Counted from the stretch's first letter, positions 48,704 to 58,047 are shown. The stretch: DNA of 64,000 nt from Candidatus Paralachnospira avium (GCA_904420245.1 CAJFUL010000030.1:1-64000); one strand, 5' to 3'. A program made the numbers and translations. Notes: generated by a model from the letters alone, not told the origin.

Positions 48704-49501
48704 TCATTGAGATTTTAATAATTTTTCTACTGCATCGATCAGGGCCCGGCGTACCGGGGAATCCTTCGGAAGCTTCAGGGAAGTGGGTTCCCCTTCGCAG
48801 TCCATCTCATAAACATCTTCGCTGTGGGGGACCACGCCGATCAGCTCAAGTCCCTGATTGCGGATCTCTTCCTGCACTCCTTCATTGAGCTCTCCGCCCG
48901 GAGCGCGGTTTACGATGAGGCCCATCACCTTGGGATTCAGCTTGCACTCCCGCACCAGCTCCGCGATGCGGCCCACGGCTTGGATCCCTCTCCTGGAACA
49001 GTCGCTGACCAGGATCATGGCGTCCACATGGGGCAGGATGCCCCGGCTGATGTGCTCCATCCCGGCTTCGTTGTCCACCACCACATACCGGTACTGGCTG
49101 GACAGCTTCGCCACCTGGGCAGATAAAAGCCCGTTGACATAACAATAGCAGCCGGACCCCTGGGTGCGTCCCATCACCAGAAGATCATAATCATCCTCTT
49201 CTGTCAGCGCAGAATTAAAACGGAACGACGCATAATCCTGCTTGGACACTCCGGCGGGGATCGGACTGGGATTCATCATCTCCGCCCGTTCCAGCTCCTC
49301 CCGGATCTGTCCCAGCGTCACCTCCACGTCCACTCCCAGCACTTCGTTGAGATTGGAATTGGCGTCGGCATCGACGGCCAGGACAGGACCCTCGTCCTTT
49401 TCACACAGATATTGGATCAGCAGGCCGCAGAGGGTAGTCTTCCCCACTCCGCCTTTGCCCGCGACCGCAATGGTATAGGCCATTGAACAGCCCTCCTTCA
49501 T
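48704..49501 (-). CDS. CooC/AcsF-type nickel-insertion ATPase, paralog 1
   Basis: 'AGKGGVGKTTLCGLLIQYL', CxC 'GSGCYCYVNGLL', 'DNEAGMEHISRGI'. Confidence 0.93.
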   Translation of the reverse strand: MKEGCSMAYTIAVAGKGGVGKTTLCGLLIQYLCEKDEGPVLAVDADANSNLNEVLGVDVEVTLGQIREELERAEMMNPSPIPAGVSKQDYASFRFNSALTEEDDYDLLVMGRTQGSGCYCYVNGLLSAQVAKLSSQYRYVVVDNEAGMEHISRGILPHVDAMILVSDCSRRGIQAVGRIAELVRECKLNPKVMGLIVNRAPGGELNEGVQEEIRNQGLELIGVVPHSEDVYEMDCEGEPTSLKLPKDSPVRRALIDAVEKLLKSQ

Positions 49502-49519
49502 GTTGTTGAATTTGGCAGA

Positions 49520-50449
49520 TCAGACCCTTGTCCGCATACCGGACCGGCCGATGATCTCAGACACATCCTTCCATTTGTTCAGCGCATACAGATGGATGCC
49601 GCCTATCCCCAGAGTACGGTACGTATCGATCTGCCGGATCGTGTACTCCATGCCTTCCTCCCGGAAACGGGCCTTCTTATCCTCCGCCTCCGCATCGGAA
49701 GGATCGGAGACAAACGGATTGGGGAAGATCCAGTTCCTGGATATGATCCTGCAAAGATCACGATCCATGACGCAGCCGTTTCTGGACAGGGCCATATTGA
49801 TGGTGGCCGCCTGATCCAGGATCGGCATGACGCCCACATCCACCGGCATGGTGATGCCGGCTCTGCGGATGGCGTCCAGCCACCTCTTGAACTGCTCCAT
49901 ATCCCAGCAGAGCTGGGTCATGATATAATCGGCGCCGTTGTCCTGCTTCTGCTTCAGGACCGCGATGTCCGCCTCCAGGCTCCTGCACTGGATATGTCCC
50001 TCGGGAGAACCGGCCACGGCGATCTCGAACCGGCTGCCGAATTCCCTGCGGACAAAGGCCACCAGGTCCGACGCGTAGGAAAAATCGCCTCCGGTGCCTG
50101 TCCAGCCATGGGGCAGATCGCCCCGCAGGGCCAGCATATGGTCCACGCCCTGATCCAGATAGCTCCGGAGCTGCTCCCGGATCTCCTCTCGGGTGTTCCC
50201 GATGCAGGTAAAATGCGTAACCGGCACAGTCCCCGCATCCAGGACCATCCTGCACACATCCATATTCCTGCCTGCATTGGTCCCGCCTGCTCCGTAAGTG
50301 ATGGAGAAATAATCCGGACGGAACTCACAGAGATGTCCGATGGTATCGCGGAGATTCTCCATGCCCTTGTCTGTCTTGGGCGGAAACAGTTCAAAGGAGA
50401 AGGTCATCCTCTCCTTCATGATTTCTGTCAGTCTCTCAGCTATAGTCAT
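49520..50449 (-). CDS. metF: methylenetetrahydrofolate reductase
   Basis: 'MTFSFELFPPKTDKGMENLRDTI', 'YFSITYGAGGTNAGR', 'ALRGDLPHGW'. Confidence 0.96.
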   Translation of the reverse strand: MTIAERLTEIMKERMTFSFELFPPKTDKGMENLRDTIGHLCEFRPDYFSITYGAGGTNAGRNMDVCRMVLDAGTVPVTHFTCIGNTREEIREQLRSYLDQGVDHMLALRGDLPHGWTGTGGDFSYASDLVAFVRREFGSRFEIAVAGSPEGHIQCRSLEADIAVLKQKQDNGADYIMTQLCWDMEQFKRWLDAIRRAGITMPVDVGVMPILDQAATINMALSRNGCVMDRDLCRIISRNWIFPNPFVSDPSDAEAEDKKARFREEGMEYTIRQIDTYRTLGIGGIHLYALNKWKDVSEIIGRSGMRTRV

Positions 50450-50482
50450 TCCCTCCTGCCAAGCCAGGGATCATGCTGCCCC

Positions 50483-50677
50483 TCAGTCGGTGCAGCGGAT
50501 CTTTACGATGCTGTTTGCCAGGTCCACTTCCGTCAGGGCGCCTGTCACTTTCATCTCCTGGCCAATGATGTCATACATGGTGATCTGATCGCCGTCAATG
50601 AGGATCTTGCTGACGTTCTTAAGCAAAAGCGTCTCGTCCTCTTCCGGCTTTTTTCCATAAACTGCCGCAAGGCACAT
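50483..50677 (-). CDS. cooT: CooT-like small nickel-binding protein
   Basis: Likely start MCLAAVYGKKPEEDETLLLKNVSKILIDGDQITMYDIIGQEMKVTGALTEVDLANSIVKI; Met-Cys N-terminus characteristic of CooT family. Confidence 0.85.
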   Translation of the reverse strand: MCLAAVYGKKPEEDETLLLKNVSKILIDGDQITMYDIIGQEMKVTGALTEVDLANSIVKIRCTD

Positions 50678-50705
50678 CGCTGTCACCTCCCGTCTGCCTT
50701 TATGA

Positions 50706-51011
50706 TCAGTCCTTCAACAGAGAAAGCGCAACACTCAAGCGGACATTTCCGCTCTCAAAATCAGAAACCGCCTTATCGATCTGATCCGCAGCTTCCGTCT
50801 TTCCCATCTCGCGGAGCTTCTTTCCCATCTCTGCCAGCTCTGCCGCATGATGCTTATTATGGTCCACCATATAGGAAACAAGAGCAACCGTTTCCTTCTC
50901 CGCATCCACGCATCCGCCGCAGGAACCACAGGATCCTTCGTGGCAGTCTCCATGGGTATGGGAATGGCCGTGCTGGATCACGTTTCCATTTTCGTCTGTG
51001 ATTACATGCAT
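50706..51011 (-). CDS. His/Cys-rich small protein, putative metal (Ni?) chaperone
   Basis: 'HGHSHTHGDCHEGSCGSCGGC' near N-terminus followed by a helical region; first gene of the CODH/ACS operon. Confidence 0.8.
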   Translation of the reverse strand: MHVITDENGNVIQHGHSHTHGDCHEGSCGSCGGCVDAEKETVALVSYMVDHNKHHAAELAEMGKKLREMGKTEAADQIDKAVSDFESGNVRLSVALSLLKD

Positions 51012-51071
51012 CCCGCCGTCTCCTTTCCTGAATTCTAAAGATTATGTTAAATTTTTAATTATATCGTTGTT

Positions 51072-51100
51072 ATTATACTCTGGTTGGTCATATTAATCAA
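51072..51100 (-). promoter_or_regulatory. sigma-A-like promoter of the Wood-Ljungdahl operon
   Basis: Minus strand TTGATT-N17-TATAAT, about 60 nt upstream of the first gene. Confidence 0.75.
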
Positions 51101-51175
51101 GACCATTTCCTGTTTTTCGGACTGTTTTTAACAATGTTCACAAAAAAATACAAAAACAGCCTCATCTGGGGTATA

Positions 51176-51676
51176 CTAGCGTCCGCAGCAATATTTGTAT
51201 TTTTTGCCGCTGCCGCAGGGGCAGGGATCGTTCCTTCCCACCTTTTTCCCTTTTACCACTGTGGTGGAAGATTTCTGCTCCTTATAAAGCTCCTTCTGCC
51301 GCTCTTCCGGGAAAATATCGTTCCACTGGGGGAGGCCGTACAGCCAGTCCGCCTTGGCCGCCACCATATTCTTATAGAGGAGTTCCTTATCAAACCCGAG
51401 GTTTACGGGCGTGTCCTCTTCCATGGTGTCGATGGGGTTGGGCTCCTTCAGGCTGTCGTTGATCCCGTCCAGGAATCCCACCATGATCATCAGCTCTACG
51501 CCGTATTTCTCAGCCAGCTCCTTCACCGTGCCGGTGACCACCTCATCGGGAGAAGAAAGGAGCTGTTCATAGATCCCTTTTTCCAGATTGAAATAATTGC
51601 CCCAGAAGTAATTGCTCTGCTGGGTGCTCATCTGGGTCTCATAGGCCATTTTTCTCCATTGTTCCAAAAGTGCCAT
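51176..51676 (-). CDS. SEC-C metal-binding domain protein
   Basis: C-terminal '[20 protein letters not shown]'. Confidence 0.92.
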   Translation of the reverse strand: MALLEQWRKMAYETQMSTQQSNYFWGNYFNLEKGIYEQLLSSPDEVVTGTVKELAEKYGVELMIMVGFLDGINDSLKEPNPIDTMEEDTPVNLGFDKELLYKNMVAAKADWLYGLPQWNDIFPEERQKELYKEQKSSTTVVKGKKVGRNDPCPCGSGKKYKYCCGR

Positions 51677-51857
51677 ATTTCATACCATCCTTTGAATTTT
51701 AATAGAAAATCAGACTTTTCTAGTGTCCATTATACTCGAACCACATAGGTTCTGGCAATAGGAAATTCCAAGAAACCGCGCCTTGAAAGATCCGGAGCCT
51801 TGAGCCGTCCGGAAATTCCATGGTATACTGTCCGTATGAAAAAAGGAGGGACTTTTT

Positions 51858-52706
51858 ATGAATGTGGATCTTCACCTCCACTCCGTCTTTTCCGACGGTT
51901 CCTGCACCCCGGAGGAGCTGGCCGGTCTGGCCGCAGAAGCCGGTCTGGCCGCCGCCGTCCTCACGGACCACGATACGGTCCAGGGCCTTCCGCGCATGCT
52001 GGAAGCCTGCCGCCGGAGAGGGCTCGCCACCATGGCCGGCATCGAGCTTTCCTGTACCTGGAAGGACAAGAGCATCCATATCCTGGGCTACGGCATGGAC
52101 TGGGAAGCGCCGTCTTTCCAGTCCACGCTGGAGGGCTGGCAGAAAGACCGGGATGAGCGCTACGACATCATCACGGAAAAGCTCCGGGCCCGCGGGTATC
52201 CCCTGTCCACGGAGCTTCTGCACCGGGAATTTCCCGGCGCCGTCCTGACCAGGGCCCATATCGCCGTATATATGGCGGAACACGGCATGGCCCCGGACAA
52301 AGATACGGTGTTCCGTACGCTCATCGGAAAAGGCTGTCCCTGCTACGCGCCCAGAAAACCGGTAACGCCGGAGGCTGCCATCTCCTTTCTGCTGGACCAC
52401 GGCGGCATCCCCGTCTTTGCCCATCCCATCCTGACCCGCATGAGCGGCCCCCAGCTGGAAGAGTTCACCGGATACCTGGCGGGTCTGGGTCTCGCAGGCA
52501 TAGAAGGCTTCTACTCCGGATACACCCCCGTTCAGGAGGCGCTGGTGGCCGGGCTGGCTGAAACATACGGACTGATCCTGACAGGGGGCTCCGATTTCCA
52601 CGGCACGGCAAAGCCCTCCATCTCCGTGGGGACCGGAAAAGGAGGGCTTCATGTACCATACTCCTGCTTCAGAGCTCTGGAGCAAAAGCAGACAAGGTCA
52701 TTCTAA
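51858..52706 (+). CDS. PHP domain phosphoesterase
   Basis: 'NVDLHLHSVFSDGSCTPEEL', 'LTDHDTVQGL', 'FAHPI', 'GGSDFHG'. Confidence 0.94.
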   Translation: MNVDLHLHSVFSDGSCTPEELAGLAAEAGLAAAVLTDHDTVQGLPRMLEACRRRGLATMAGIELSCTWKDKSIHILGYGMDWEAPSFQSTLEGWQKDRDERYDIITEKLRARGYPLSTELLHREFPGAVLTRAHIAVYMAEHGMAPDKDTVFRTLIGKGCPCYAPRKPVTPEAAISFLLDHGGIPVFAHPILTRMSGPQLEEFTGYLAGLGLAGIEGFYSGYTPVQEALVAGLAETYGLILTGGSDFHGTAKPSISVGTGKGGLHVPYSCFRALEQKQTRSF

Positions 52707-53489
52707 GTTGAGCCTGTATTTTAAAAGACAGTAGGAACCGGCGTAGCAGCCAATGCAGACCAGGATCCGGAACAGAAACTCCGCCAGATAAGTCACGCCG
52801 TAATAAAGGGTCGTTCCCGTCTCCCCCTCCAGAAGGCGGAGGAAGACGGCGCTCCCCAGGACTGTGACCATGCCCAGCACCAGGTTCACGCCCAGGTATA
52901 TGCCGATGGCCCCCAGGACCCGGTGCCTCGCCGCCAGCTGGCCGACACAGATGGAAAAATAGACGATCAGCACAGTCTGGAACAGAAGGGCCGCGCTCTT
53001 TAAAAGATACAGGATCCCCACGGCCGGATGGTGGAGCCGGCTGTTTCGGATAAACCGTTCCAGCACGTTTCCGAAAGGCGAACCCCACAGTCCCGTCCCG
53101 GCGGAAATGATGAAGCCCGACAGCAGCAGGACCGCGTAAGTCAGGAGCAGATACAAAACGCCGCTCAGAACCTTGGAGAGCAGATGGGCGTTCTCCGTCA
53201 CGGGCAGGGTAAAGGACAGATACCCTTCGTTTCCCAGCAGGTTTTTATAAAACCGCATGGCGATGAAGAACAGCACCAGGACCATGGATGCCGCGCAGGC
53301 TCCGGTATAGAGGACGATGGCGCCCACGGTGGTCATCCCCATCAGCACGTTGTTCTGGAAAGGCGAGTCAAAATCCGCGGCGGACACCGAGAGCCTGGCC
53401 AGCACAGACGTACCCAGCACAGCCGCGTAGACCAGCAGATAATAAAAAAATGTAGATTTAAAATCGTATTTCAGTAATTTTCCTAGCAT
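52698..53489 (-). CDS. ABC transporter permease (ABC-2 type, hypothetical)
   Basis: Six predicted TM segments; 'MLGKLLKYDFKSTFFYYLLVYAAVL'; next to ATPase gene. Confidence 0.8.
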   Translation of the reverse strand: MLGKLLKYDFKSTFFYYLLVYAAVLGTSVLARLSVSAADFDSPFQNNVLMGMTTVGAIVLYTGACAASMVLVLFFIAMRFYKNLLGNEGYLSFTLPVTENAHLLSKVLSGVLYLLLTYAVLLLSGFIISAGTGLWGSPFGNVLERFIRNSRLHHPAVGILYLLKSAALLFQTVLIVYFSICVGQLAARHRVLGAIGIYLGVNLVLGMVTVLGSAVFLRLLEGETGTTLYYGVTYLAEFLFRILVCIGCYAGSYCLLKYRLNLE

Positions 53490-54184
53490 CGGAACACCTC
53501 CCGGAATATGGCATCGATGGTACAGCCCCGCTCTCTCCGGAGCCCCTCGGCCGATCCTGCCAGCACTACGGTTCCCTCCCGGAGAAAGACCACATCGTCC
53601 AGGATCTGCTCCACATCGGCGATGAGATGGGTCGAGATCAGGATGGTGGCGTTTGGATCGTAGTTGGAAACAATGGTGCTCAGGATATAGTCCCTGGCCG
53701 CCGGATCCACGCCTCCGATGGGCTCGTCCAGGACATAGAGCTGTGCCCTCCTGCTCATGACCATGATGAGCTGCACCTTTTCCCTGGTGCCTTTGGACAT
53801 GGTCTTGAGCTGGTCCGCCGGGCTGATCTTCAGTCTTCCCAGCATATCGTAGGCCCTCGCCTCATCAAAATCCCCGTAAAAATCCCGGAAATAGGAAATG
53901 ATCTGATGGACTCTCATGGAGCTCCCCAGATACGTCACCTCCGGCAGATACGAGATCATCCTCTTCGTTTCGATCCCCACCGGATAGCCGCCGATATAGA
54001 GTTCTCCTCTGTCCGGCGTCAAAAGACCGTTGATCAGCTTGATGAAGGTGGTCTTGCCGCTGCCGTTGGGACCAAGGAGGCCGATGATCCTCCCGCGTCC
54101 CAGAGAAAGGCTGACGCCCCGCAGGGCCTTTTTCCCGCCTCCATAAGTTTTCTCCAGATTCCTGCATTCTAAAATCGATGCCAT
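53483..54184 (-). CDS. ABC transporter ATP-binding protein
   Basis: 'LLGPNGSGKTTFIKLINGLL', 'MSKGTREKVQLIMVMSRRAQLYVLDEPIGGVDP'. Confidence 0.95.
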   Translation of the reverse strand: MASILECRNLEKTYGGGKKALRGVSLSLGRGRIIGLLGPNGSGKTTFIKLINGLLTPDRGELYIGGYPVGIETKRMISYLPEVTYLGSSMRVHQIISYFRDFYGDFDEARAYDMLGRLKISPADQLKTMSKGTREKVQLIMVMSRRAQLYVLDEPIGGVDPAARDYILSTIVSNYDPNATILISTHLIADVEQILDDVVFLREGTVVLAGSAEGLRRERGCTIDAIFREVFRC

Positions 54185-54202
54185 AGGCTTCCTCTCCTCT
54201 TG

Positions 54203-56263
54203 TCACAAAGCCAGGGCGCTGTCCGCCCTCCTTGAAAGCTCTCTCTCTATCTTGGACCGGAGCACCCGGTCTTCTTCCAGGACCAGCTCCGGATCTTTTT
54301 CCAGGACCGCCTGGGCATCCTCCGAAGCGGCCTTCAGGATACCGGCATCCGTAAAGACATCCCCGATGGCAAACTCCATCAGGCCGCTCTGGCGGATCCC
54401 GAAAATATCGCCCGGCCCCCGCAGCTTCAGATCCTCCGAAGCGATGTAGAAGCCGTCGTTGGAATGGTTCAGGATCTCCAGGCGCTTATTCTTCTCCTGT
54501 TCTCCGGAACCATTGACGAAGATGCAGTAGGACTGGGCGCTTCCCCGCCCCACCCGGCCCCGCAGCTGATGGAGCTGGGCCAGGCCGAACCTCTCCGCGT
54601 TTTCGATCATCATCACCGTGGCGTTGGGAACGTCCACGCCCACCTCCACCACGGTGGTGGACACCAGGATGTCCGTCTCACCGGCGGCGAAACGGGCCAT
54701 CTGCTCCTCCTTTTCCGCCGGGCTCATCCTGCCGTGGAGGCCGGCGACCCGTATGGAGGGCGGAAGGGCGGCCCGCAGCTTTTCCGTGTAATCCGCCACG
54801 TTTTCCCCCTCCATGACCTCTCCCGCCTCCACCATGGGGCAGATCACATAGGCCTGATGGCCTGCCTGGACCTCTTTCGTCAGGAACCGGTAGGCGTTTT
54901 CCCGGAATTCCGGTCCCACCACGCAGTTTTTGATGGGAAGCCGCCTGGCCGGGAGCTGGTCCATCACGGAAATATCCAGATCCCCGTAAAGGATGATGGC
55001 CAGAGTCCGGGGGATCGGCGTCGCGCTCATGACCAGGATATGGGGATCGCCGCCCTTTTTGGAAAAGTTTTCTCTCTGGCGCACGCCGAACCTGTGCTGT
55101 TCATCGGTGATCACCAGTCCCAGGCTGTGATAGACCACCTTTTCCTGGATCAGGGCATGGGTGCCGATGATGATGTCCGCCTCATGGGAAGCTATGCGCC
55201 GGCAGGCTTCCCGCTTCTGCGCGGCCGTCATGGACCCGGTCAGGAGCTCCACCCGGTACGGAAGCCCGGCCTTTTCCAAAAGTCCCTTCACGGACTGGAA
55301 ATGCTGCCTGGCCAGCACTTCCGTAGGCGCCATGAGCGCTCCCTGATAACCGCTCTCCGCCGCCGCCGTCAGGGCCAGGACTGCCACGATGGTCTTTCCG
55401 GAGCCCACATCTCCCTGGATCAGACGGCTCATGAGGCTGGGACCGGCCATATCCTTCCTGATCTGGGCCAGAGTCTCCTTCTGGGCTCCCGTCAGCCGGT
55501 AGGGAAGCCCCCGCTCCAAAGCCTCCGCGCCATCCCAGCTCTTAATGACGAACCCATTCTCTTTCCGCTCTCCCGCTCCCCGGAGCAGCCGGAGAGACAG
55601 GATGAAGAGGAAAAATTCATCAAAGACCAGACGCTTCCTGGCAAATAAGAGCTCCTCCTCATCCCGGGGAAAATGGATGGCCCGGACCGCGTAATTATAT
55701 TCGGCCAGCTCCTCTTTTTTCCGGATCCACTCCGGAAGATAGTCCTTCTGGACCGGGAGGCTTTCCAGCGCCTGGGCCACGGCCTTGGTCATCATCTTAT
55801 TGGTGAGTCCCGCCGTCAGCCCATAGACCGGCTGTCTGGTGTGGAGGAGCTTTTCATATTCGGCCCGCCCCAGGACGGCCGGATGCTCCATCACGAGACC
55901 GCCGCGCTCCCGCACGACCCTGCCCCGGAAAATATAGATCCCTCCCGGCTTCAGGCTGTTTGCCAGATAGGGCATATTGAACCACACGGCCTTCAGCGTA
56001 CCGCTCCCATCCCTCAGCCGCGCCGTGACCACCTTGACCCTGGAGGCGGCCCGTACCTCCGGCCTTGCCGCCACGGTGGCCAGGACTCCCCAGACGCCGG
56101 GAACCCCGATCTGGGAAATGGATACCGGCGGCTCATAGCGGTCATAATCCCTGGGATAAGACCGGAGCAGATCCTCCACGGTCCGGATGCCCAGCTTTTC
56201 CATGAGCCCCGCCGTCTTTTCTCCGACTCCTTTGATGGAAGTCACCCGGTCCTTCAGTTCCAA
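54203..56263 (-). CDS. recG: ATP-dependent DNA helicase RecG
   Basis: 686 aa; 'LIQGDVGSGKTIVAVLAL', 'MAPTEVLARQHF', 'DEQHRFGVRQRE', 'QLRGRVGRG'. Confidence 0.97.
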   Translation of the reverse strand: MELKDRVTSIKGVGEKTAGLMEKLGIRTVEDLLRSYPRDYDRYEPPVSISQIGVPGVWGVLATVAARPEVRAASRVKVVTARLRDGSGTLKAVWFNMPYLANSLKPGGIYIFRGRVVRERGGLVMEHPAVLGRAEYEKLLHTRQPVYGLTAGLTNKMMTKAVAQALESLPVQKDYLPEWIRKKEELAEYNYAVRAIHFPRDEEELLFARKRLVFDEFFLFILSLRLLRGAGERKENGFVIKSWDGAEALERGLPYRLTGAQKETLAQIRKDMAGPSLMSRLIQGDVGSGKTIVAVLALTAAAESGYQGALMAPTEVLARQHFQSVKGLLEKAGLPYRVELLTGSMTAAQKREACRRIASHEADIIIGTHALIQEKVVYHSLGLVITDEQHRFGVRQRENFSKKGGDPHILVMSATPIPRTLAIILYGDLDISVMDQLPARRLPIKNCVVGPEFRENAYRFLTKEVQAGHQAYVICPMVEAGEVMEGENVADYTEKLRAALPPSIRVAGLHGRMSPAEKEEQMARFAAGETDILVSTTVVEVGVDVPNATVMMIENAERFGLAQLHQLRGRVGRGSAQSYCIFVNGSGEQEKNKRLEILNHSNDGFYIASEDLKLRGPGDIFGIRQSGLMEFAIGDVFTDAGILKAASEDAQAVLEKDPELVLEEDRVLRSKIERELSRRADSALAL

Positions 56264-56349
56264 AGCTGCATTTCCTCCCTCTGTTCTTTTTCCTGCCGTT
56301 TCACCGAAGCGTGCTCCCGGCGGACGCCGGTTCCCTGCAAAAGAAAGAA

Positions 56350-56374
56350 GAGGGCCGCCGGTCAGGCAGCCCTC
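56350..56374 (-). terminator. terminator downstream of the DAK2/YloV gene
   Basis: Minus strand GAGGGCTGCCTGACCGGCGGCCCTC-TTCTTTCTTTT. Confidence 0.8.
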
Positions 56375-56382
56375 CCAGGCAG

Positions 56383-58029
56383 TTACTCTGCTGAGATGAT
56401 ATAGTAATAGATGGGCTGGCCGCCGTTATGGAGCTCCATATCCAGTTCCGGATACAGCTCCTGCGCCTTGGCATAAAAGGCTTCCGCATCCTCCTCCGAA
56501 ACATCCGCTCCGTAATAGATGCTCACCAGCTCGGCCTCCTCGTCGATCATGGCCTTAAGGAGCTCCAGGGATGTGTCTTCCACTTCTTTTCCCTCGGCCA
56601 GGACGCCCTTGTCTCCCAGTCCCATGATGTCGCCCTTCTTGATCTCAAATCCGTCCAGAGACGTATCCCGGACTGCGTATGTGACCTGACCGGTCTTGAC
56701 CTTCGCCATCTCCTCCATCATGGTTTCCTTATTCTCTTCCGGAGAAAGTCCCGGGATATAATTGATGATGGCGGTGATGCCCTGGGGCACCGTCTTGGAA
56801 GGGATCACGACGATCGTCTTGTCTTCCGTCAGATGCATGGCCTGCTCCGCCGCCAGGATGATGTTCTTATTGTTGGGGAAGATATAAATGGTATCGGCGT
56901 TGACCTTGCTGATGGCCGTCAGCATATCCTCGGTGCTGGGATTCATGGTCTGTCCGCCTTCGATCAGGTAATCCACATTGAGTCCCCGGAAGATCTCGTT
57001 CATCCCCTCGCCCACCGATACGGCGATGAAGCCCACTTCCTTCCTGGGTTCGGGTTTCTGCTCCGCGGCCGCTTTCGCTGCTTCCTTAAAGAGCTTTTCC
57101 TGATGCTCCTCCCGCATATTGTCGATCTTGATCCTGGAAAGAGAGCCGTAGGTCAGCGCCTTCTGGATGGCCAGACCGGGATCGTTGGTGTGGACATGGA
57201 TCTTCACCAGCCCGTCATCGGACACCAGGACGATGGAATCTCCCAGAGATTCCAGATACGCCTTGAGCTCCCGCTCATCGCTCTCGGTATAGTTCTTTTC
57301 CAGATTGATGATGAATTCCGTACAGTAGCCGAACTTGATCTCCTCCGGCTCCGCCGTCTCTGCGGCAGTCCCGGCAGAAACGGCCGGAGTCTCCGCCTCA
57401 AAGGAGATCTCTTTTCCCAGGAATCCGTCGAAGGCTCCCTTCATGGCCTGCATGAGGCCCTGGCCGCCGGAATCCACCACTCCAGCCTGCTTAAGCACCG
57501 GCAGCATCTCCGGAGTCTGGCTCAAGACCTCGTCTCCATAGGCGATGACCGCTTCAAAAAAGGGTTCCAGATCCACAGCCGTCTCCGCCAGCTCCATGGC
57601 CTTATCCGCCATTCCCTTGGCCACCGTCAGGATCGTCCCTTCCTTGGGCTTCATGACAGCCTTGTAAGCGGTCTCCGTCCCCCTCTGGAAAGCCCTGGCC
57701 AGCACCTCCGCCGTCAGGACGTCCACCTTCTTGATCTCCTTGGTGAAACCGCGCAGAAGCTGGGACAGGATAACGCCGGAATTTCCCCTGGCGCCCCGGA
57801 GGGAACCGGAAGAGATGGCCTTTGCCAGATTCTCCATGGTAGGCTCTTCAATGGCCTGTACTTCCCTGGCCGCCGACATGATGGTCAGCGTCATATTGGT
57901 CCCCGTATCCCCGTCCGGCACCGGGAAAACATTCAGTTCATTGATCCATTCTTTATTGCTCTCCAGCTTCTGGGCGCCGGCCAGAAACATGGTCTTCAAA
58001 AGAGCAGCATCGATATGATTTTCTGCCAC
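56383..58029 (-). CDS. DAK2 domain (YloV/FakA-like) protein
   Basis: 'NVFPVPDGDTGTNMTLTIMSAAREV', 'GARGNSGVILSQLLRGF', 'DSGGQGLMQAMKG'. Confidence 0.95.
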   Translation of the reverse strand: MAENHIDAALLKTMFLAGAQKLESNKEWINELNVFPVPDGDTGTNMTLTIMSAAREVQAIEEPTMENLAKAISSGSLRGARGNSGVILSQLLRGFTKEIKKVDVLTAEVLARAFQRGTETAYKAVMKPKEGTILTVAKGMADKAMELAETAVDLEPFFEAVIAYGDEVLSQTPEMLPVLKQAGVVDSGGQGLMQAMKGAFDGFLGKEISFEAETPAVSAGTAAETAEPEEIKFGYCTEFIINLEKNYTESDERELKAYLESLGDSIVLVSDDGLVKIHVHTNDPGLAIQKALTYGSLSRIKIDNMREEHQEKLFKEAAKAAAEQKPEPRKEVGFIAVSVGEGMNEIFRGLNVDYLIEGGQTMNPSTEDMLTAISKVNADTIYIFPNNKNIILAAEQAMHLTEDKTIVVIPSKTVPQGITAIINYIPGLSPEENKETMMEEMAKVKTGQVTYAVRDTSLDGFEIKKGDIMGLGDKGVLAEGKEVEDTSLELLKAMIDEEAELVSIYYGADVSEEDAEAFYAKAQELYPELDMELHNGGQPIYYYIISAE

Positions 58030-58047
58030 GACAGCGTTCCTCCTTGA

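Noticed and set aside
36268-51011. Possible selenocysteine (in-frame UGA) or programmed frameshift genes in the WL cluster
   Set aside because: All cluster genes have full-length uninterrupted frames with expected lengths and motifs.
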